Positions 7,796 to 20,678 are shown, numbered from the stretch's first letter. The stretch: 64,000 bases of DNA from Tillus elongatus (GCA_964006375.1 OZ023262.1:51471222-51535221), one strand, 5' to 3'. Numbers and translations are program-made. The notes: a model not told the origin generated them from the letters alone.

Positions 7796-7957
7796 AATCG
7801 AATCGAGGTTATCTTCTTCTTCTTTGTTTACATACGTCATAAACAAATAATAAGACTCAGCTAATACCTTAGATTCTAAAAATAAGGCACTTGTTGTTAA
7901 CATTTAGTTTTTAGTGAATTTTCATTATTACTTACTCTTCATGTCGTATTCACAATT

Positions 7958-8392
7958 CAATTTCTCATTAAACTAGAATCTTCAATTTTGATACATACTA
8001 AAACCTATATAAAAGCAACGTGGATACTAAATTTAAAAAATAACACAATGAGCTTCACAGGCAACGAAACTTTTGTTTTAGAAAACCATTTTTGTTACTT
8101 TGTTTGCAGAAACTGTTTCGATTGAGCGAACTAAAAAATAAGTGTTGAAAAAGGTCTGAGTGCAGCAAACACATTATGGTAGAAAGGTTTTGTAAAAATA
8201 TTTGAAATCCGATAACTCAATTTCCTATTAAGCTAGAATCTTTAATCTTGAACCATAGTAACACCTATGTAAACGCAGCCTGGGTACTAAATTGAAGAAA
8301 AACAACATAATGAGCTTCGCGGATAACTACAAGTTGGTTTTAAAAAACGTTTGTTGTTGTTTTGTTTGCAAAAACTAGTTTAATTGGGTTGA
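7958..8392 (+). repeat. Direct tandem duplication, ~258-bp period
   Basis: Two diverged copies, about 7960-8140 and 8218-8390, share blocks such as CTAGAATCTT, ACCTATRTAAA and AATGAGCTTCRC in the same order. Identity looks roughly 75-80% by eye. Both are non-coding. The block abuts a degenerate rolling-circle-like copy on the right. Confidence 0.7.
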
Positions 8393-8395
8393 CTA

Positions 8396-8755
8396 AAACA
8401 AAACCATCCAAGCAATTAAAAGGAAAAATACCGTCCATATTTATGATTTGGCAGGTACATTCTCTTTGTAAATGATTAATTTTTTTCTAGAAAACTCTTG
8501 TGACTTTAATGAAATTTGTAATACAATTTTTTTAAAGAGACTTGCAGTACTTACATATATCTCTACCAAACTATAATTTTCTAGCTCCATAGAAAATAAA
8601 AACTTTTTCCAATAATCCCTAACTAGGACCTCTAAAACCGGTCTCCCAGGTCCTTTTAAATTGAAAGAATTAGTTTTAATATAATAGTATATCTTACTAA
8701 TGTGTACAATTCTTATGAAAATTCACTACTATAATGCACTTACTGCGTTGCAAAC
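8396..8755 (+). mobile_element. Degenerate (AT)n rolling-circle-like element, 3' part
   Basis: Ends with the family 3' terminus GAAAATTCACTACTATAATG and a decayed hairpin. The body is the reverse complement of 34,408-34,790 (shared GTACTTACATAT and GGTCCTTTTAAATT-type blocks). It lacks the (AT)n core and is an old subfamily copy. Confidence 0.6.
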
Positions 8756-11264
8756 ATGTTTATTATATTAATTTAACTTTTAACACATTTGATCATAAAA
8801 TTTGATATCGTACATTAGGGAATCACTTATAATCACCTACTTTTAGATTTCTAACAGCATAACGTCACATTTCAGATTTTTAACTCATTATAGCAATTAG
8901 TAGGATTTTGCTCAGATTAAATAAATTCAAAAAATTACTTTTAAATGGGGGGTTGACTGTTGCAACCGTTAGTTAATTATTGATTCAGACGACCAATCAC
9001 AGACCCTCATTCGAAATTGTTGCCATGACAAACAAATATATTGAAGCTGTGATTGGTTAAACTCACGTTAAATATTTAATCCCATAAGCCAATGATTCGC
9101 TGGAAATTAAATACCTACAACTATTCAACCTATTGCTCACAAATAAATTATTCGTGATAGAGCTGTAAAGAAGTAACTTAGGACACTTTTGAAACAAAAA
9201 GGCTTGCTTCCGGACGTACAGATAAAGGTGTGCTAAAAGAGGTGCGAGAAGAGAGATGCTCGCTTAAAGAAACTGAGACGGGGAAAACAAATTATTGGAC
9301 ATATTCCGAGACTACTCAGTGAGATGAATCACAACTACTGACATCTCTCTTGAGTATAGTACACTGGTGAGCTCTATTAAGAGGGAAACCGGTCTGTGTT
9401 TTATGACCCGAACGCATTTAACAAAACACTTTTATATTCTAGGACATTTTAACCTTCTGACTACATTCTCGAAAAGTCTCAACTTTATTGCTTTAAATTA
9501 ATTGTGCTAAATACAATTACAAGTGTTTTTTAGTGTGGTACGCTGTAAAATTATATAAATAATACTACGAATGAATAAATAAATAAATAGGAAGATTTCA
9601 GGAAAACCAGGTCCAATTAATGATATACGGAAACTACAATCAGTTAAAAATAACGACTGGAACCAAAGTTGCGACGAGAAGGCGACATCGCATTTAGACT
9701 GTGATGGATAATCATGGCATTGTATTTTACCAAAGAAATCTTATCGCCCTCAAAATCCACTTTTTCTTCTTTGATTAAAAATATTTGGAATACAGAGCTC
9801 CCTACCGAAGACAGTGTAACTCTGAACAAAGAGTGGGTTAGTCGTATTAGAAAATCATCCCCTTTTATGTACCAGACAACACAGGAATTTACCCACTCCG
9901 GCTCTATAGCCTTTCTGCAATCCCAACAAAGCAGAGCTATTACAAAAGGCGACAAGATTAGACGTATTCAGATTCTGTAATTTAAAATCTGATTTATTCC
10001 GGTTGCAATCCAACTGCATTAAGTCAGTGGGCCTGAGAGCCCGATGGAAATCAAGCATAGAAAACGAGCCTCGCGATTATACTTTACATTCTCTCCCCAG
10101 TTCCGTTCTTTCTATTCCTTGTCTCGCAGTCTCCGTTACATCTTCCTTATTGATTAATATGTCTACAAATACATTCTGCAGACAGCAAATAAATCTACAG
10201 TTCAATTGTGAAGAATTAACAGTTTTATCTCTCTCTCACTGAATCACGTTATTACATCTTGGATATAACTCGTTCTCTGGAAGGGAATTTTACTTCTGCT
10301 TCTCTGTTCCTGTTTTAATTAGATCTTATTAGGTGTCACTCTCGACAATTTATCGTGGAGAAGGGAAGAATTTGGTGTTGTTCAACTGCTAACGTCTTGG
10401 CGCTCTTTGTTTTGCGTTTCCATTGAAATTGTTTTCAACTATTCACTGTCTTGTCCTTCTTGTTAAACAATCGCTTCTGTGTAAATGTAAAGTATCCAGT
10501 CGGATTAAGGGCAAGTCTTGTAATCTCGCTATAAGAATAAACTACGGATTGCACCGCATCTCTCCTTTTGTTTATTAATTTTCAGCCTGCAAATTTTAAG
10601 ACACCCCTAAATGGCATGTGCAATTATTTACATTTAAATTTTATTGCCGAATAGATAGACTGACTTACCCCAAACATTAAAGTCATTTTGAAAACACGTT
10701 TGAAGAGCTTTTAAAGTATTTATTTGATTATTTATTTTATTTATTTATTTCATTAACGCCCAACAGAAAATCCCAGTAATAAGGCTGATAAGTAATATGT
10801 GTTAAAGCTGAGGTAATAAAACAATAGTGCTGTAAATTGAATCATAATTTTCACATAGCTGTGATTTACTCTCCTCAGAAAGATATTCTCATGAAATGAA
10901 TTTAGGGTCCATGACTTGACCAAAAAGAAAATATTCGTATTCTTGTAGCCATAAACTTCTGAAACCTTATGGTGGTGGTGGTGGTAAAAAAGATGGTATG
11001 GCCTCGACGGAATTGTCATTAGCCACAGATTTTTTAACTTCTCGTTTGAGATTTGTATTTTTTCCTTTATTATGTCTGTTATTTTTAATAACGTAAATAC
11101 AATCTCAGCATGTACACACTTAATTACGCATATCTACACACAAATGCACGTATATATTTTAAAATAATTAATGTTTAACATTTTCCTTTACACTAAGTTT
11201 GTAAATACACACATATATATACATACTTACATATATACACATATTTATTATAAATAAGAAATAT
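8756..11264. other. Long stretch without recognised gene
   Basis: Only short, unsupported frames (for example 9644-9980 and 9855-10,058 on both strands). A (TTTA)n run at 10,720-10,750 followed by CATTAACGCCCAACAG looks like a LINE 3' UTR in minus orientation. 10,860-10,970 recurs at 13,380-13,497. Otherwise I see nothing. Confidence 0.4.
10860..10970 (+). repeat. Dispersed repeat, copy 1
   Basis: The block beginning CTCAGAAAGATATTCTCATG and ending ACTTCTGAAACCTTAT is repeated at 13,380-13,497 with scattered substitutions. Same orientation, no coding potential, family unknown. Confidence 0.7.
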
Positions 11265-12165
11265 TTTTTTTTCCTTTTTTTTTGTATTTGTTTTTCTTTT
11301 CTTTTTTTGCTATTTTTTTAATTTGTTTTTTTTTTGTTTTTTTTTGTTTTTGTTTTTTTTTGTTTTTTTTTGTTTTTTGTTTGTTTTTGGTTTTTTTTAA
11401 TGTTTTTTTTGTTTTTTTTATAAAAGGATTAACAGGGACACTTTAACGCCTAGGGGCCCTTCAAGGCATCACAGACAGACAGACTGGACCTCGGAGAGGA
11501 GGGATCCACATAAAGGAAAGACAGTAGGACCCTTAATCTAATTAACAGTTTTGTTATAAATGTATGGATGCTGTTCTATTATAATAATAAATCTATTTGT
11601 CTACAGAATCTATACAACAATAGGAATACATTTTTAGCATGAAAACTTAGCAGGTATGTTACATTTGCCGGGAATTTAATATTCACTGTTGTTTTTAAAG
11701 AATTTATAAGGTTAGTTCGTTGGGAATTGAATCTGCAACATGAAAATACTAAGTGATCCAAGTCGCAGATAGACGTTCTATCGCAGTTGCAAAATGGAGA
11801 GTTCTCGATGCCAATTCGGTGTAGATGGGATTTATATCTACTGTGGTTAAATATCATTCTAATTACCGTGGTTAAGATTTTTCTTGGGAAATTGAGTTCT
11901 TTTATTTGATTTCCTGATGGCAATTGTGGGTAGAGCAAGCTATATCTGTTGCTTGATTTTTGGACATAAAGTTTCCATTCTTTTTCCCATAAAGCTCTTA
12001 TATATTGTCTAATGTCTGGGTAGAAGTCAGTAAACGGGATATCTATTTCTTGCGATGACGTTTTAATTGATGCTTCTTTGGCAATTTTGTCCACCAATTC
12101 ATTTCCAGTTAAGTTAGAGTGTCCTTTGCACCACAAAAATTTTATTGTGCAGTGTTTTTTATATG
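11265..12165 (-). mobile_element. 5'-truncated LINE 3' end (RNase H and zinc knuckle)
   Basis: Minus-strand frame 12,136-11,579 reads the end of a LINE ORF2. KGHSNLTGNELVDKIAKEA is the C-terminal part of an RNase H domain, and FCNCDRTSICDLDHLVFSC is the terminal Cys/His motif of I/R1/LOA-type LINEs. Past the stop a ~150-base 3' UTR leads into a T-rich tract (11,265-11,420), i.e. a degenerate poly(A) tail on the minus strand. The endonuclease and RT are missing, so this is a dead-on-arrival copy truncated near 12,165. Confidence 0.75.
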
Positions 12166-12174
12166 TAACCTAAT

Positions 12175-14255
12175 ATTACTCCTGTTTTAACGAAAACATG
12201 TCAATATTCACCAAATCGTCCCTCATTTATCTCCTACCCCCTAAAGCGATTCGAACCGTTCCTTTGTCGGGTGCTAACTGGATACCAAATTTGAACATGT
12301 TATCTCAATTGGTTCGAAAGTGATTGCGCCTACTAACAGACAAACGTACAGGCCGACAGACCGACAATACAAAAAAAATGTTGCAGAATCAAGTTTTCTA
12401 TATGTTTTGAAACTTTTTGCGCCGTTTTAGCAACAAAAAAATATAAATTTTTGTCACGCAGAATCACCCCCACACATTCAACCCCTAATTTAATTTAAGC
12501 ACAAGACCGGATCTTTGATGAAATGTAAGGTTTTTTAATAAACAAACTCTAAAACGTTACTAGAATTTTAACGCAACAATGTCAATTTTCAAATCATCCC
12601 CCATTCGTCCCCTATCTCATGGAGCGATTTTACCTAAAAACAATCCGAACCGTTTGCTTGTCGGGTGCTAACTGTTTACCAAATTTGAAGACGGTATGTC
12701 AATTCGTTGTAAAGTTATCGTGACTAAAACAGACAGACATACAGATCGACAGACAAAAAATATGTTTTGACACTTTTTACGACGTCTATGCGAAAAACAC
12801 TCACGTTTCAGTTTTGATAAAGAGAGAAATAAAAAGTACGTCTATCTTAATGTAGGAGATGTTCAAAATTAATGCCTTAAAGACCTTGGCAGCATCCTAA
12901 TTATGAATTAAAATGTTTTCTAACGTTAAGCAACATCTGGGGCGTGACCGACCCAATCGCAATCGTTACTCTTAGTTAAATCGCGTAGTTTAATTTTGTG
13001 TACCATTTTTTTCACATATCCCCATAACCCAACCAACACAATTGGTCGCTGGAACGTGGCAGCGACTATCGTGATAACTTCTTTTCCTGCCATGCAGTGA
13101 TCCGTTTTAGGAACGTTCTTATCACGGAGGAACTACCAAAATGGGGAATGGCGACAACGTTGTGGCGTGGTATCGGGAACTTATCTACCTACGACCCAAC
13201 ACCGTAGCCTTCCCGTAGCGGCAACGTGTCGAAACTGTAACAGCCACTATCACGGGGCTTATCACTGCCTACTTTTCTTGCGCTTGCTTTCCTTGGCTTG
13301 AAAATTATTTCACAGAGAACCATCTTTGCCTTTTATTCCAATTCTATAGATACCAGCGAGACTACAAGTCAAAATTTACTGTGATAATTTAGTCTCTTCA
13401 GAAAGACATTCTCATGGAATCAATTTATGGGCAATGACTCGACCACAAAGAAAATATTCATGTTCCTGTACCCATCAGACTTCTGAAACGTTATATTACT
13501 AGAGTTTTATTGAAGAAATTTCAATTTTCACCAAATCACCCCTCATTTATCGTCTACCCACTGAAGCGATCTTACTCAAAAACGATTCGTAGCGTTGATT
13601 TCTCGGTTGCTAACTGGATACCAAATTTGGAGATGATATCCTTTAGAATTGGACTAGGAGGTCGCGGGTTAGAGTCCCGTATTCAGACAGTCGGTCTTTT
13701 GCACTCGAATGTGGAAAGGCCGGCTTCTGATGAGTTATGGGCGGTGTCCTTTGTCTACACGTGTGTGTAAGCTCCCCCGTCTAAGACTTCTAGGTGCGGA
13801 GTTTGTCTACTGTGTTCAAAAATTGTCTTGAAATTTCTGTCACTGATATTCCACCCCTACACATTCAACCCCTAATTTAGGTTCAGCACAGAATACCAGA
13901 TGTTTCATAAAATTAAAAGTTTTCTAATAAACAAACCCTTAAACGCTATATTGTCAAAATTCAATTTTCACCAAATCACCCCCCATTGATCCCCTACCCC
14001 CTGGAGCGATTTTACCCAAAAACAATCTGACCCGTTCGTTTGACGGGTGCTAACTACACCAAATTTGAAGAGGATATCTCAATTCGTTCTAAAGTTATTG
14101 TGGCTACAGACAGACAGATGTACAGGCCGACAGACTGACAGACAACAAAATTTTCGTTCCCAAATCATGTTTTCCATATGATTTGACCCTTCTTACAGCG
14201 TTTGAGCGAAAAGAAAATGTTTGAAATTTTTGTCACCGATGCGATACTTCCACAT
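12175..14255 (+). repeat. Four-copy ~400-bp repeat array
   Basis: Units start near 12,180, 12,565, 13,505 and 13,935. Each has in order CAATTTTCACCAAATC, CCCCTACCCCCTGGAGCGAT, a CGGGTGCTAACT block, a run of CAGACAGAC-type repeats, and TTTTGA.ACTTTT. Units 1-2 and 3-4 are adjacent pairs; 12,840-13,500 between them is unrelated. The third unit breaks off into 13,640-13,830. No protein is encoded. They resemble the terminal/subterminal repeats of a non-autonomous DNA element, but I find no TIR. Confidence 0.65.
13380..13497 (+). repeat. Dispersed repeat, copy 2
   Basis: Second copy of the block at 10,860-10,970 (CTTCAGAAAGACATTCTCATG ... CTTCTGAAACGTTAT), directly before the third unit of the ~400-bp array, which suggests a composite older element. 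Confidence 0.65.
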
Positions 14256-14729
14256 GTGACGATGTGGAAGTAATAATCACGTCATAGATCTTCATCTACA
14301 AAATCTCGCATTCCAAAACAAACACTATGAACTAGGGATGGGCACATTTCTTAAAACATCAATGTTAACATCGATGTTTAACATCGAAACCTACTATCGA
14401 TGGTAGGAAAAACATCGGCTGGAAAACATCGATGTTGGGAAACATCGATGTTTTCAAAATAATTGTGAATTTACTAATTCTATGTTCTTTCGAGAAAAAA
14501 AATAGTTTGTAGTTTTGTAGGCATTAGAAAATGGAAACATATTCCGATGCAGATTATGGCAGGTGCAAGTGATATAAAAAATAGGTGGTAACAAAAATAA
14601 ATAAATGTTTATTGTACTGCAATAAAATAGAAAGAATGTGTAAAACAAAAATAGAAAAACTTAACTTCTAATGACTTTAATAATAAAAAGTAAACTTCAA
14701 ATTTGATTCTAAACTGTTAATAACCCTGT

Positions 14730-14838
<109 letters not shown>

Positions 14839-14919
14839 CACCAATATTAGTGATAATACTGATAATCTCACCATACAGTTTTATATACTCCAGTAATCTC
14901 TGTCAATGGATTGAAGGAA

Positions 14920-16415
14920 TCATATTTTGCCCAAGTGTTCTCCAGTTAAACGGTTTCTTTTTTGCGTGGCTGTCTGTCCAGCTTTGGAAAATAAACATTC
15001 TGCCGGTGCAGAAGTCGCCACTATGGACAAGAATTTTTTCGCGACAGGGTATAAATGGGGATATACATTTTTATTATCTGACCACCATTTCAGTGGATTC
15101 TCGGTAAGATTAATTAGAGGATTCTTTAAATACAAAGACATTTCGCTTAATTGTTCTTTCTCTTGTGAAGCACTCTTTTGAACTAACTGAGAATGATGCG
15201 CCCATATATTGCCCTTTGGAGTACCTATAATTATGTTAAAATTTTTACCAAACATCATTGTGACAATCTAGCCTACTTACCCGTGTCCTATTTATTATTT
15301 GTCGTTTCACTTTCTATTATTTCGCTATTGTGGTCATCATCTCCTTGCGTTTCTGCTAACAGTGATAACTGTTGTATTAGATTAACTGCTGCTGCAACAT
15401 TATGAGGACTCTTAAAATAAATCTTTTTGAACCTCGGATCCAGCAAGATTGCCACGGCTAATTGTTGGACTTGTTCAACAGCAGAAAAGCGTTTCCTACA
15501 TTCTTGGAGAAGTGCTTCTTTTAGTGAAATACCTAAGGTGTCGTTTACATCACATTCAATGTGTGAAACTTGTTTTTCCAAATTATACGTGAGATGGATT
15601 ACAAGACTCGAACTAATATACTTTTGACCACAAATGTCTGTTGTTACTGCTTCTAACGTCTTTAGAAGTTCAATGATTTTATTCAGTTCAAAAACTTCCT
15701 TGGCTGTAACCATTGTGATGGCAGAAGGATGTCTGTTCACTATAGTATTTATGTATTCCCGCAGTTCAAGAAAACGATTAATCATGTAGTATGTGGAATT
15801 CCAGCGGGTGGACACCTCTTGTATAATTTTTTTTCGGGTTTATGGTCGCTTGTTTGTGCCTTCCGTAATTCATCAGCAGCTACTACTGAATGCCTAAACC
15901 ACGTTACAATTGTTTTAATTTAGATATAACTGATCACAATTCCGAAATAGATTTTATAGCTCTGTCAGCAACTAAATTTATTTGATGAGCGAAGCAATGA
16001 ATGTGCCTTTTTTGGAAAACGTTTCCTCAATAGCTTTTGTCATATTGGCCGCTCCATCCGTAAAAACAGTAGTAACTTTAGTTTCTAGGATACCCCATTC
16101 CTCACATATACGTTTTAACACTCCTGAAATGTATTCGGCTGTATGCCGTTCATCTAAAAGATATACACCTAAGTCAACAGAATTTATGGAATTGTTATCT
16201 TCAAAGTGCATAGTAACACCAATAAAACATCTACATTGCATATCTGTCCATATATCTGTCGTCAAACAATAGCAAAACATTTTTTTTAATTTGCAAACGA
16301 TATGCATTTGCAACAGGATTCGTGGGACACGTAACGATGTTTCGATGATTACAAGTAACATCGATGTTAAAAATACAACATCGAAATTACAACAACGATG
16401 TTCAATGGAAAACAT
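14920..16415 (-). pseudogene. hAT transposase, broken and lacking its N-terminus
   Basis: Three minus-strand pieces read in order. 16,415-15,978 has the DIWTDMQCRCFIGVTMHF motif and VTTVFTDGAANM, part of the RNase H-like catalytic core. 15,815-15,288 has STRWNSTYYMINRFLELR and the LDPRFKK region. 15,258-14,920 has the C-terminal dimerisation domain (NPLKWWSDN, YPHLYPVAKKFLSIVATSAP, ECLFSKAG). Frame changes and stops separate the pieces, and no BED zinc finger fits between the first piece and the right TIR. The element cannot make transposase. Confidence 0.85.
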
Positions 16416-16462
16416 CGATATTCCAAAAACATCGATGTTAGGTGCCCATCCCTACTATGAAT

Positions 16463-17924
16463 TCGCATTCACTAAAATATGGAACTTTAAAGTAGTTTCA
16501 GCTTGTCTTTGCTGCCAAATACTGAAAAGCCGGAACTTCATAGGTAATTTCACTAAAATCTACCAAGTGGGACTATGGCTCAACATTGTATAATCACTTT
16601 GCAGTAACGGCTACGTCGTAATCTATTAAATGGGTGATTATACTTCTCCTTGCCACTCTATGGTGTCGAAAATAGAAGATACTTTTAACATTCTGTCATC
16701 TGTCATTGCGCTTTGTTTGCGATATTACCTTTTTAAAGAGAAAAAGAAAGTGCTTTATGAAAAACAAGATTAATTAATATTGCATTACATATGGTTGTTT
16801 TCATTAAACAGGACATAAGTAATCGTTAGGTTTCAGGTTGTGGTTTACATGCGTCTTATTTTGTGGGTTGTTCGCGATTACTTTTTGAAGAGAAAAGGAA
16901 AGTGCTTTAGAAAAAAGAAGATTCGTTAATAACAAATTATACCTATATCGTTAAATACAGACGCGAAGACTATTTCTCTGGCATCACAAATGTTGGTTTT
17001 CTTTACGCTGTTTGGCAGCATCCTCTGAAGATTACAGTTTACAGAAAAGAAAACCAACATTTGTGACGCCAGAGACGTAGTCTCCACGTCTGTACTTGGT
17101 ATGGCACAGTTTCACCCAGATGGGGCAACCATAATTAATGAACCTATATCGTTGTTTTATTTAAACACAACATTAGTAATCGGTTTTTTCAAACCGTTTC
17201 AACAAACGAAATACACGGCATATATTTCACAGTGGTTCCTCACTTGTGGGAAGAAAAAAGTTTTTTGGTTGTGGCCAAAACACCTGGCCGAATTTGTAGT
17301 TAATGTTTCACTGACGTTTGTTGACAATAATTACGCGTTCATAACATCATTATACTGTTTTAAACTGCTGTTTTTTGCCTGTTTAACTTGTCACCTTTTT
17401 CTAAAATGTTGCAGGATATCTGTCAGCTTTTGTTTGCTAGTCAAGTGACTTGATTCTATCGACGTATGACATTATTGTACTAGACTACTAAACTTACACA
17501 ACCTTGAGTTGGAACAATCATCCGTTATGAATCAGTGGGACTGTAGGGTAAAAAATACTTTAGGGTAAATTCGAAATGTTACTACTACTTTATAGTAGCC
17601 ACAAGTAGTAAAATTTACTTCTTCAGGTAGCGAAAACGTAACTGCCACCGATATATATCACCACAACTATTAGGTGTAATATGAAGAGGCCGGCAACCTC
17701 GCGACAACTATTAATGCTACTTGAAAGTGACCGCAAATTTGATGTAGCATTTCAATAACATACAATAGTTTCGGCTACTCTTGTTTGCTACCTTTAAGTT
17801 ACCGGAACTTTTGAGTTCTTCTATCAATAACGATGCCGTTCATAATACCTTGAAATCAACTATGAAGTTGCGTAACTCTAAAGTGTCGTATAATCAGTGG
17901 CGATTCCGTAATAACTATACATTT
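16463..17924. other. Non-coding region with an imperfect hairpin
   Basis: No gene recognised. The one structure is a ~54-base-armed inverted repeat at 16,956-17,094. 17,101-17,448 is open on the plus strand but has no recognisable domain or supported start. Confidence 0.4.
16956..17094. repeat. Imperfect inverted repeat (hairpin)
   Basis: TACAGACGCGAAGACTATTT and TCTCTGGCATCACAAATGTT on the left pair with a right arm ending in CCACGTCTGTA. Arms are about 54 bases with under ten mismatches around a ~30-base loop. Could be a small foldback element or precursor hairpin. Confidence 0.75.
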
Positions 17925-18850
17925 ATAGTTTCGATCTCAGTTGACGTCACTTTGGTGCTTGTTAGGAAGAAGAAGCCTAATAGTGTGAGATCGGGTGATG
18001 GTGCTGGTCATTCTGACGAACCTCGCCTCCGTATTCACCGATTTGAAAATATTAAGTCTAATTATTGCTGTACATTGATTTGGTTATGTGCAGGTGCTCC
18101 ATCCTGCCAGAACCAGATCACATTCGCAGGAACTTGCGGGTTTCTCGATCAAGGTATGCGTTTACTAAAGTTGGCGCGGCATTATTTTGAAGCAGTTTTA
18201 AATAATTATCTCCATTCCAATTGGCATCAATGAAAAAGGGACCAATAACAGGTTTTATAACTATTCCTGCGCAAAGAGTAACCTTTCCCGGGTATTGCGT
18301 AGGTTCTTCTCTCATACAGTCTGGATTTTGTTTAGACCAGTAGCGACAATTTTAACGATGTGCATGCCCGTGGAGTGTAAAATTGCACTCTTCAGAAAAT
18401 AAAACGTGTTCTAGTTGAATCATATTGTTATCGAAAATGTTCATTATTTGTTCACAAAAATATGTTCTTCTATCACAACCATCCTCCATGAGCTTCTGAG
18501 TTTGTATCAATTCATAGGGATGCATTTAATGTTCTTTTAATATTTAAATAATCGATGAATGGCTGATATCCAATGTTGTGGCTGCTTGTTCACCCGAGGT
18601 ATGTGGGATTTCCTCAAACACAATCATTACATCCAATTTGGTATCATTACTTAGTGCATTAAAAGGTTTATTTTTGTATCTCCCTTACATGTCCAAGTTC
18701 ACAAAATTGGTTTTCAATTTTAGTCATTGTCCCTTGGAGTATAGGCAGATAATCGGGATATTTGTTAAAATAGGCGAGCAACTTCGATCTGTGATCGTAT
18801 TTTATCTCCGTAGCCAATCATCTGTGGAATTGTTATTTTACGCATTTTTG
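17925..18850 (-). pseudogene. Decayed DUF4817/DDE_3-type transposase
   Basis: Read on the minus strand: around 18,800-18,700 AYFNKYPDYLPILQGTMTKI...CELGHVRE (helix-turn-helix region of DUF4817 type); near 18,590 SGEQAATTLDISHSSI; 18,530-18,360 HPYELIQTQKLMEDGCDRR and VLFSEECNFTLHGH (first catalytic Asp region, here SEE); 18,315-18,118 PGKVTLCAGIVIKPVIGPFF; near 18,100 WFWQDGAPAH (second Asp); near 17,960 SPDLTLLGFFFL (third Asp region altered). Stops and frame changes occur throughout. I find no TIRs, so it is an old copy. Confidence 0.75.
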
Positions 18851-19130
18851 TTAAATAAACTATATTTCTAAATTGCAGTTAACAACTGACAACTACTGTC
18901 ATGCGGTTACAATCACACAGCAAGTTGCTAAGGCGTATTAAACAAAACTAACACTGACAGCTATGAATAGTGTTGATACCTTTTTTGTCTATTTTTTTTT
19001 ATTGGTACCGTCCAAAAAGGAAACTAAAATTGTTTTTGCTTTGTTTCTCAATATCAATAAGAAAACGCGATTTAGTTCTTAATTTTGTAGTGTGTTGTAG
19101 CGAAGTTCGTCAATCAGATGAAATTATATT
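18851..19130. other. No recognised feature
   Basis: Flanks the decayed transposase on its 5' side and may hold its eroded terminal repeat. Nothing I can support. Confidence 0.35.
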
Positions 19131-19211
19131 TAGTGAATTTTCGTATAAATAATTAACTAATGGGGAGAACCGGGACCCCAGAACCCATATCCGGGGTCAG
19201 TCTCAATTGTT
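19131..19211 (+). mobile_element. 5' end fragment of the (AT)n rolling-circle-like family
   Basis: Starts TTTAGTGAATTTTCGTATAA and contains CCCATATCCGGGGTCAGTCT, the conserved 5' block of the family. It stops directly against the 200-bp repeat beginning AAAATACTCTTTATTG. Confidence 0.75.
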
Positions 19212-19212
19212 A

Positions 19213-19431
19213 AAAATACTCTTTATTGTTTTAACAAGCCTAGCTTAAGCAATTTTGTGGAAGCTTCATCAGGGCTACGATAATAAAAACAATATCATCA
19301 GCACACCTACAACTATACAAAAACTTTAGATTAAAATTGTTAAAAAATAGAAACTCTATGAAATAATTGTAAAAGCTGGATAACGGTTTAGCACTGCAGT
19401 CAGCAATTAATTAAAAATAACATCTTAAAAT

Positions 19432-19434
<3 letters not shown>
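19213..19434 (+). repeat. 200-bp repeat family, copy 1
   Basis: Begins AAAATACTCTTTATTGTTTT, contains TTCATCAGGGCTACGATAAT and CACTGCAGTCAGCAATTAAT. Same orientation as copy 2 (19,541 onwards), separated by an (AT)n array. Origin unclear; the ends resemble pseudo-LTRs of Penelope-like elements. Confidence 0.8.

Positions 19435-19504
<70 letters not shown>
19434..19504. repeat. (AT)n microsatellite
   Basis: About 70 bases of AT between two direct copies of the 200-bp repeat. Confidence 0.97.
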
Positions 19505-19509
<5 letters not shown>

Positions 19510-19815
19510 GTAATTGGGACTTCACAAGACTGTTCACTTAAAAATACTCTTTATTGTTTTAACAAGCCTAGCTTTAGCAGTTTCTTGACCACTTCATCAG
19601 GGCTACGATAATAAAAACAAAATCATCAGCACACCTACAACTATACAAGAACTTTTGATCGTTAAAATTGTTAAAAAATAGAAACTCTATAAAATAATTG
19701 TAAAAGCCGGATATAACGGTTTAACACTGCAGTCAGCAGTTAATTAAAAATAACATCTTAAAATACAATAGAACGAAACTTACCATAACAATGTGAGGTT
19801 ATTGTGAAAGTTATG
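19505..19815 (+). repeat. 200-bp repeat family, copy 2 (longest)
   Basis: Runs from GTGAGTAATTGGGACTTCAC through the conserved 200 bp to AACAATGTGAGGTTATTGTG. It supplies the uninterrupted reference for the split copy at 23,160-25,645, which lies in the opposite orientation. Confidence 0.8.
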
Positions 19816-20076
19816 ACCATTCACGTGGACCATTACATGAGGAAAGGCTCGCTCTCGTGTTCGCTACAATGCAAACGAATATACATTTGGCACTTGCACC
19901 GACATGCGGTCAGTCTACATAACAGGTGAGCAGGTGGTAGTGGAATTTTCCTTTATGTAATAGTAAAGGATTTTTTCACGCCCGAGGAGGTACCACCCCA
20001 TACATCAAGGGGCCGGTGAAGTCCCAACAGACGTTTCCGGTTCTGGTGTATGAGTCGGTTTCCCTTATAAGCAAAA

Positions 20077-20550
20077 ATGATGATGGCTCCTCCTTGTATA
20101 AAATATTCCGGAGGCAAAATACCCCTCCATTCGGATCTCCGGGAGAGGGGTGTACAGGGGGCGCCAACATCAAGATTTAACATATCCTTTTCGAATATAT
20201 GTGGCCTAAATTCTAACCTGAACTCCGTCCACCATTTCCTCCAGGCTAACAGGCCCCAACTCCTCTTCCTCACCGAAACCCAAATCAGTGCCAAAACAGC
20301 CACTAATCACCTTAATTTCCCGGGGTATGAGCTCCTTACTGCCTTTAGATTGCATGGAGGCGTGTGCGCATACGTCCGTAGCAATCTACCCTGCACCAGA
20401 CTTCCCAATTTAGAAGCTGGAAGAAAAGACATACTATGGATAAAACTCTCTCTCAGGGCTGCAACTAAATTCATCTGTTGCATTTACCGGTCACCTTCTG
20501 ACAACAACTTTGTCCAGCTCTTTGACTACCTTTCTGAAAAAACCGACTGA
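20077..20550 (+). pseudogene. LINE APE endonuclease N-terminal part (copy 1)
   Basis: Starts at ATG 20,077. NICGLNSNLNSVHHFLQANR and LLFLTETQIS are the first APE endonuclease motifs (catalytic Asn and Glu), followed by YELLTAFRLHGGVCAYVRSN and FICCIYRSP. The frame ends at a TGA right after SEKTD. The copy at 37 kb has four extra bases here and reads on into GDFNVHNKEW, so this stop results from a small deletion. Confidence 0.85.
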
Positions 20551-20678
20551 TTTCTGAATATCCTTCCTCCGAGGTCACTATTCTTGGCGACTTCAATGTC
20601 CATAATAAGGAATGGCTAGGATCTTCAAAAACCGATCCACAAGGGAGAGCAGCGGAGGCCTTTGCAGTCAGCAATTCT

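Noticed and set aside
13650..13840. Second tRNA-derived SINE
   Set aside because: CGCGGGTTAGAGTCCCG resembles a B box, but no A box, tail or target duplication is visible.
17101..17448. 115-codon plus ORF
   Set aside because: Hydrophobic by composition of AT-rich DNA; no recognisable family, promoter or conserved partner.
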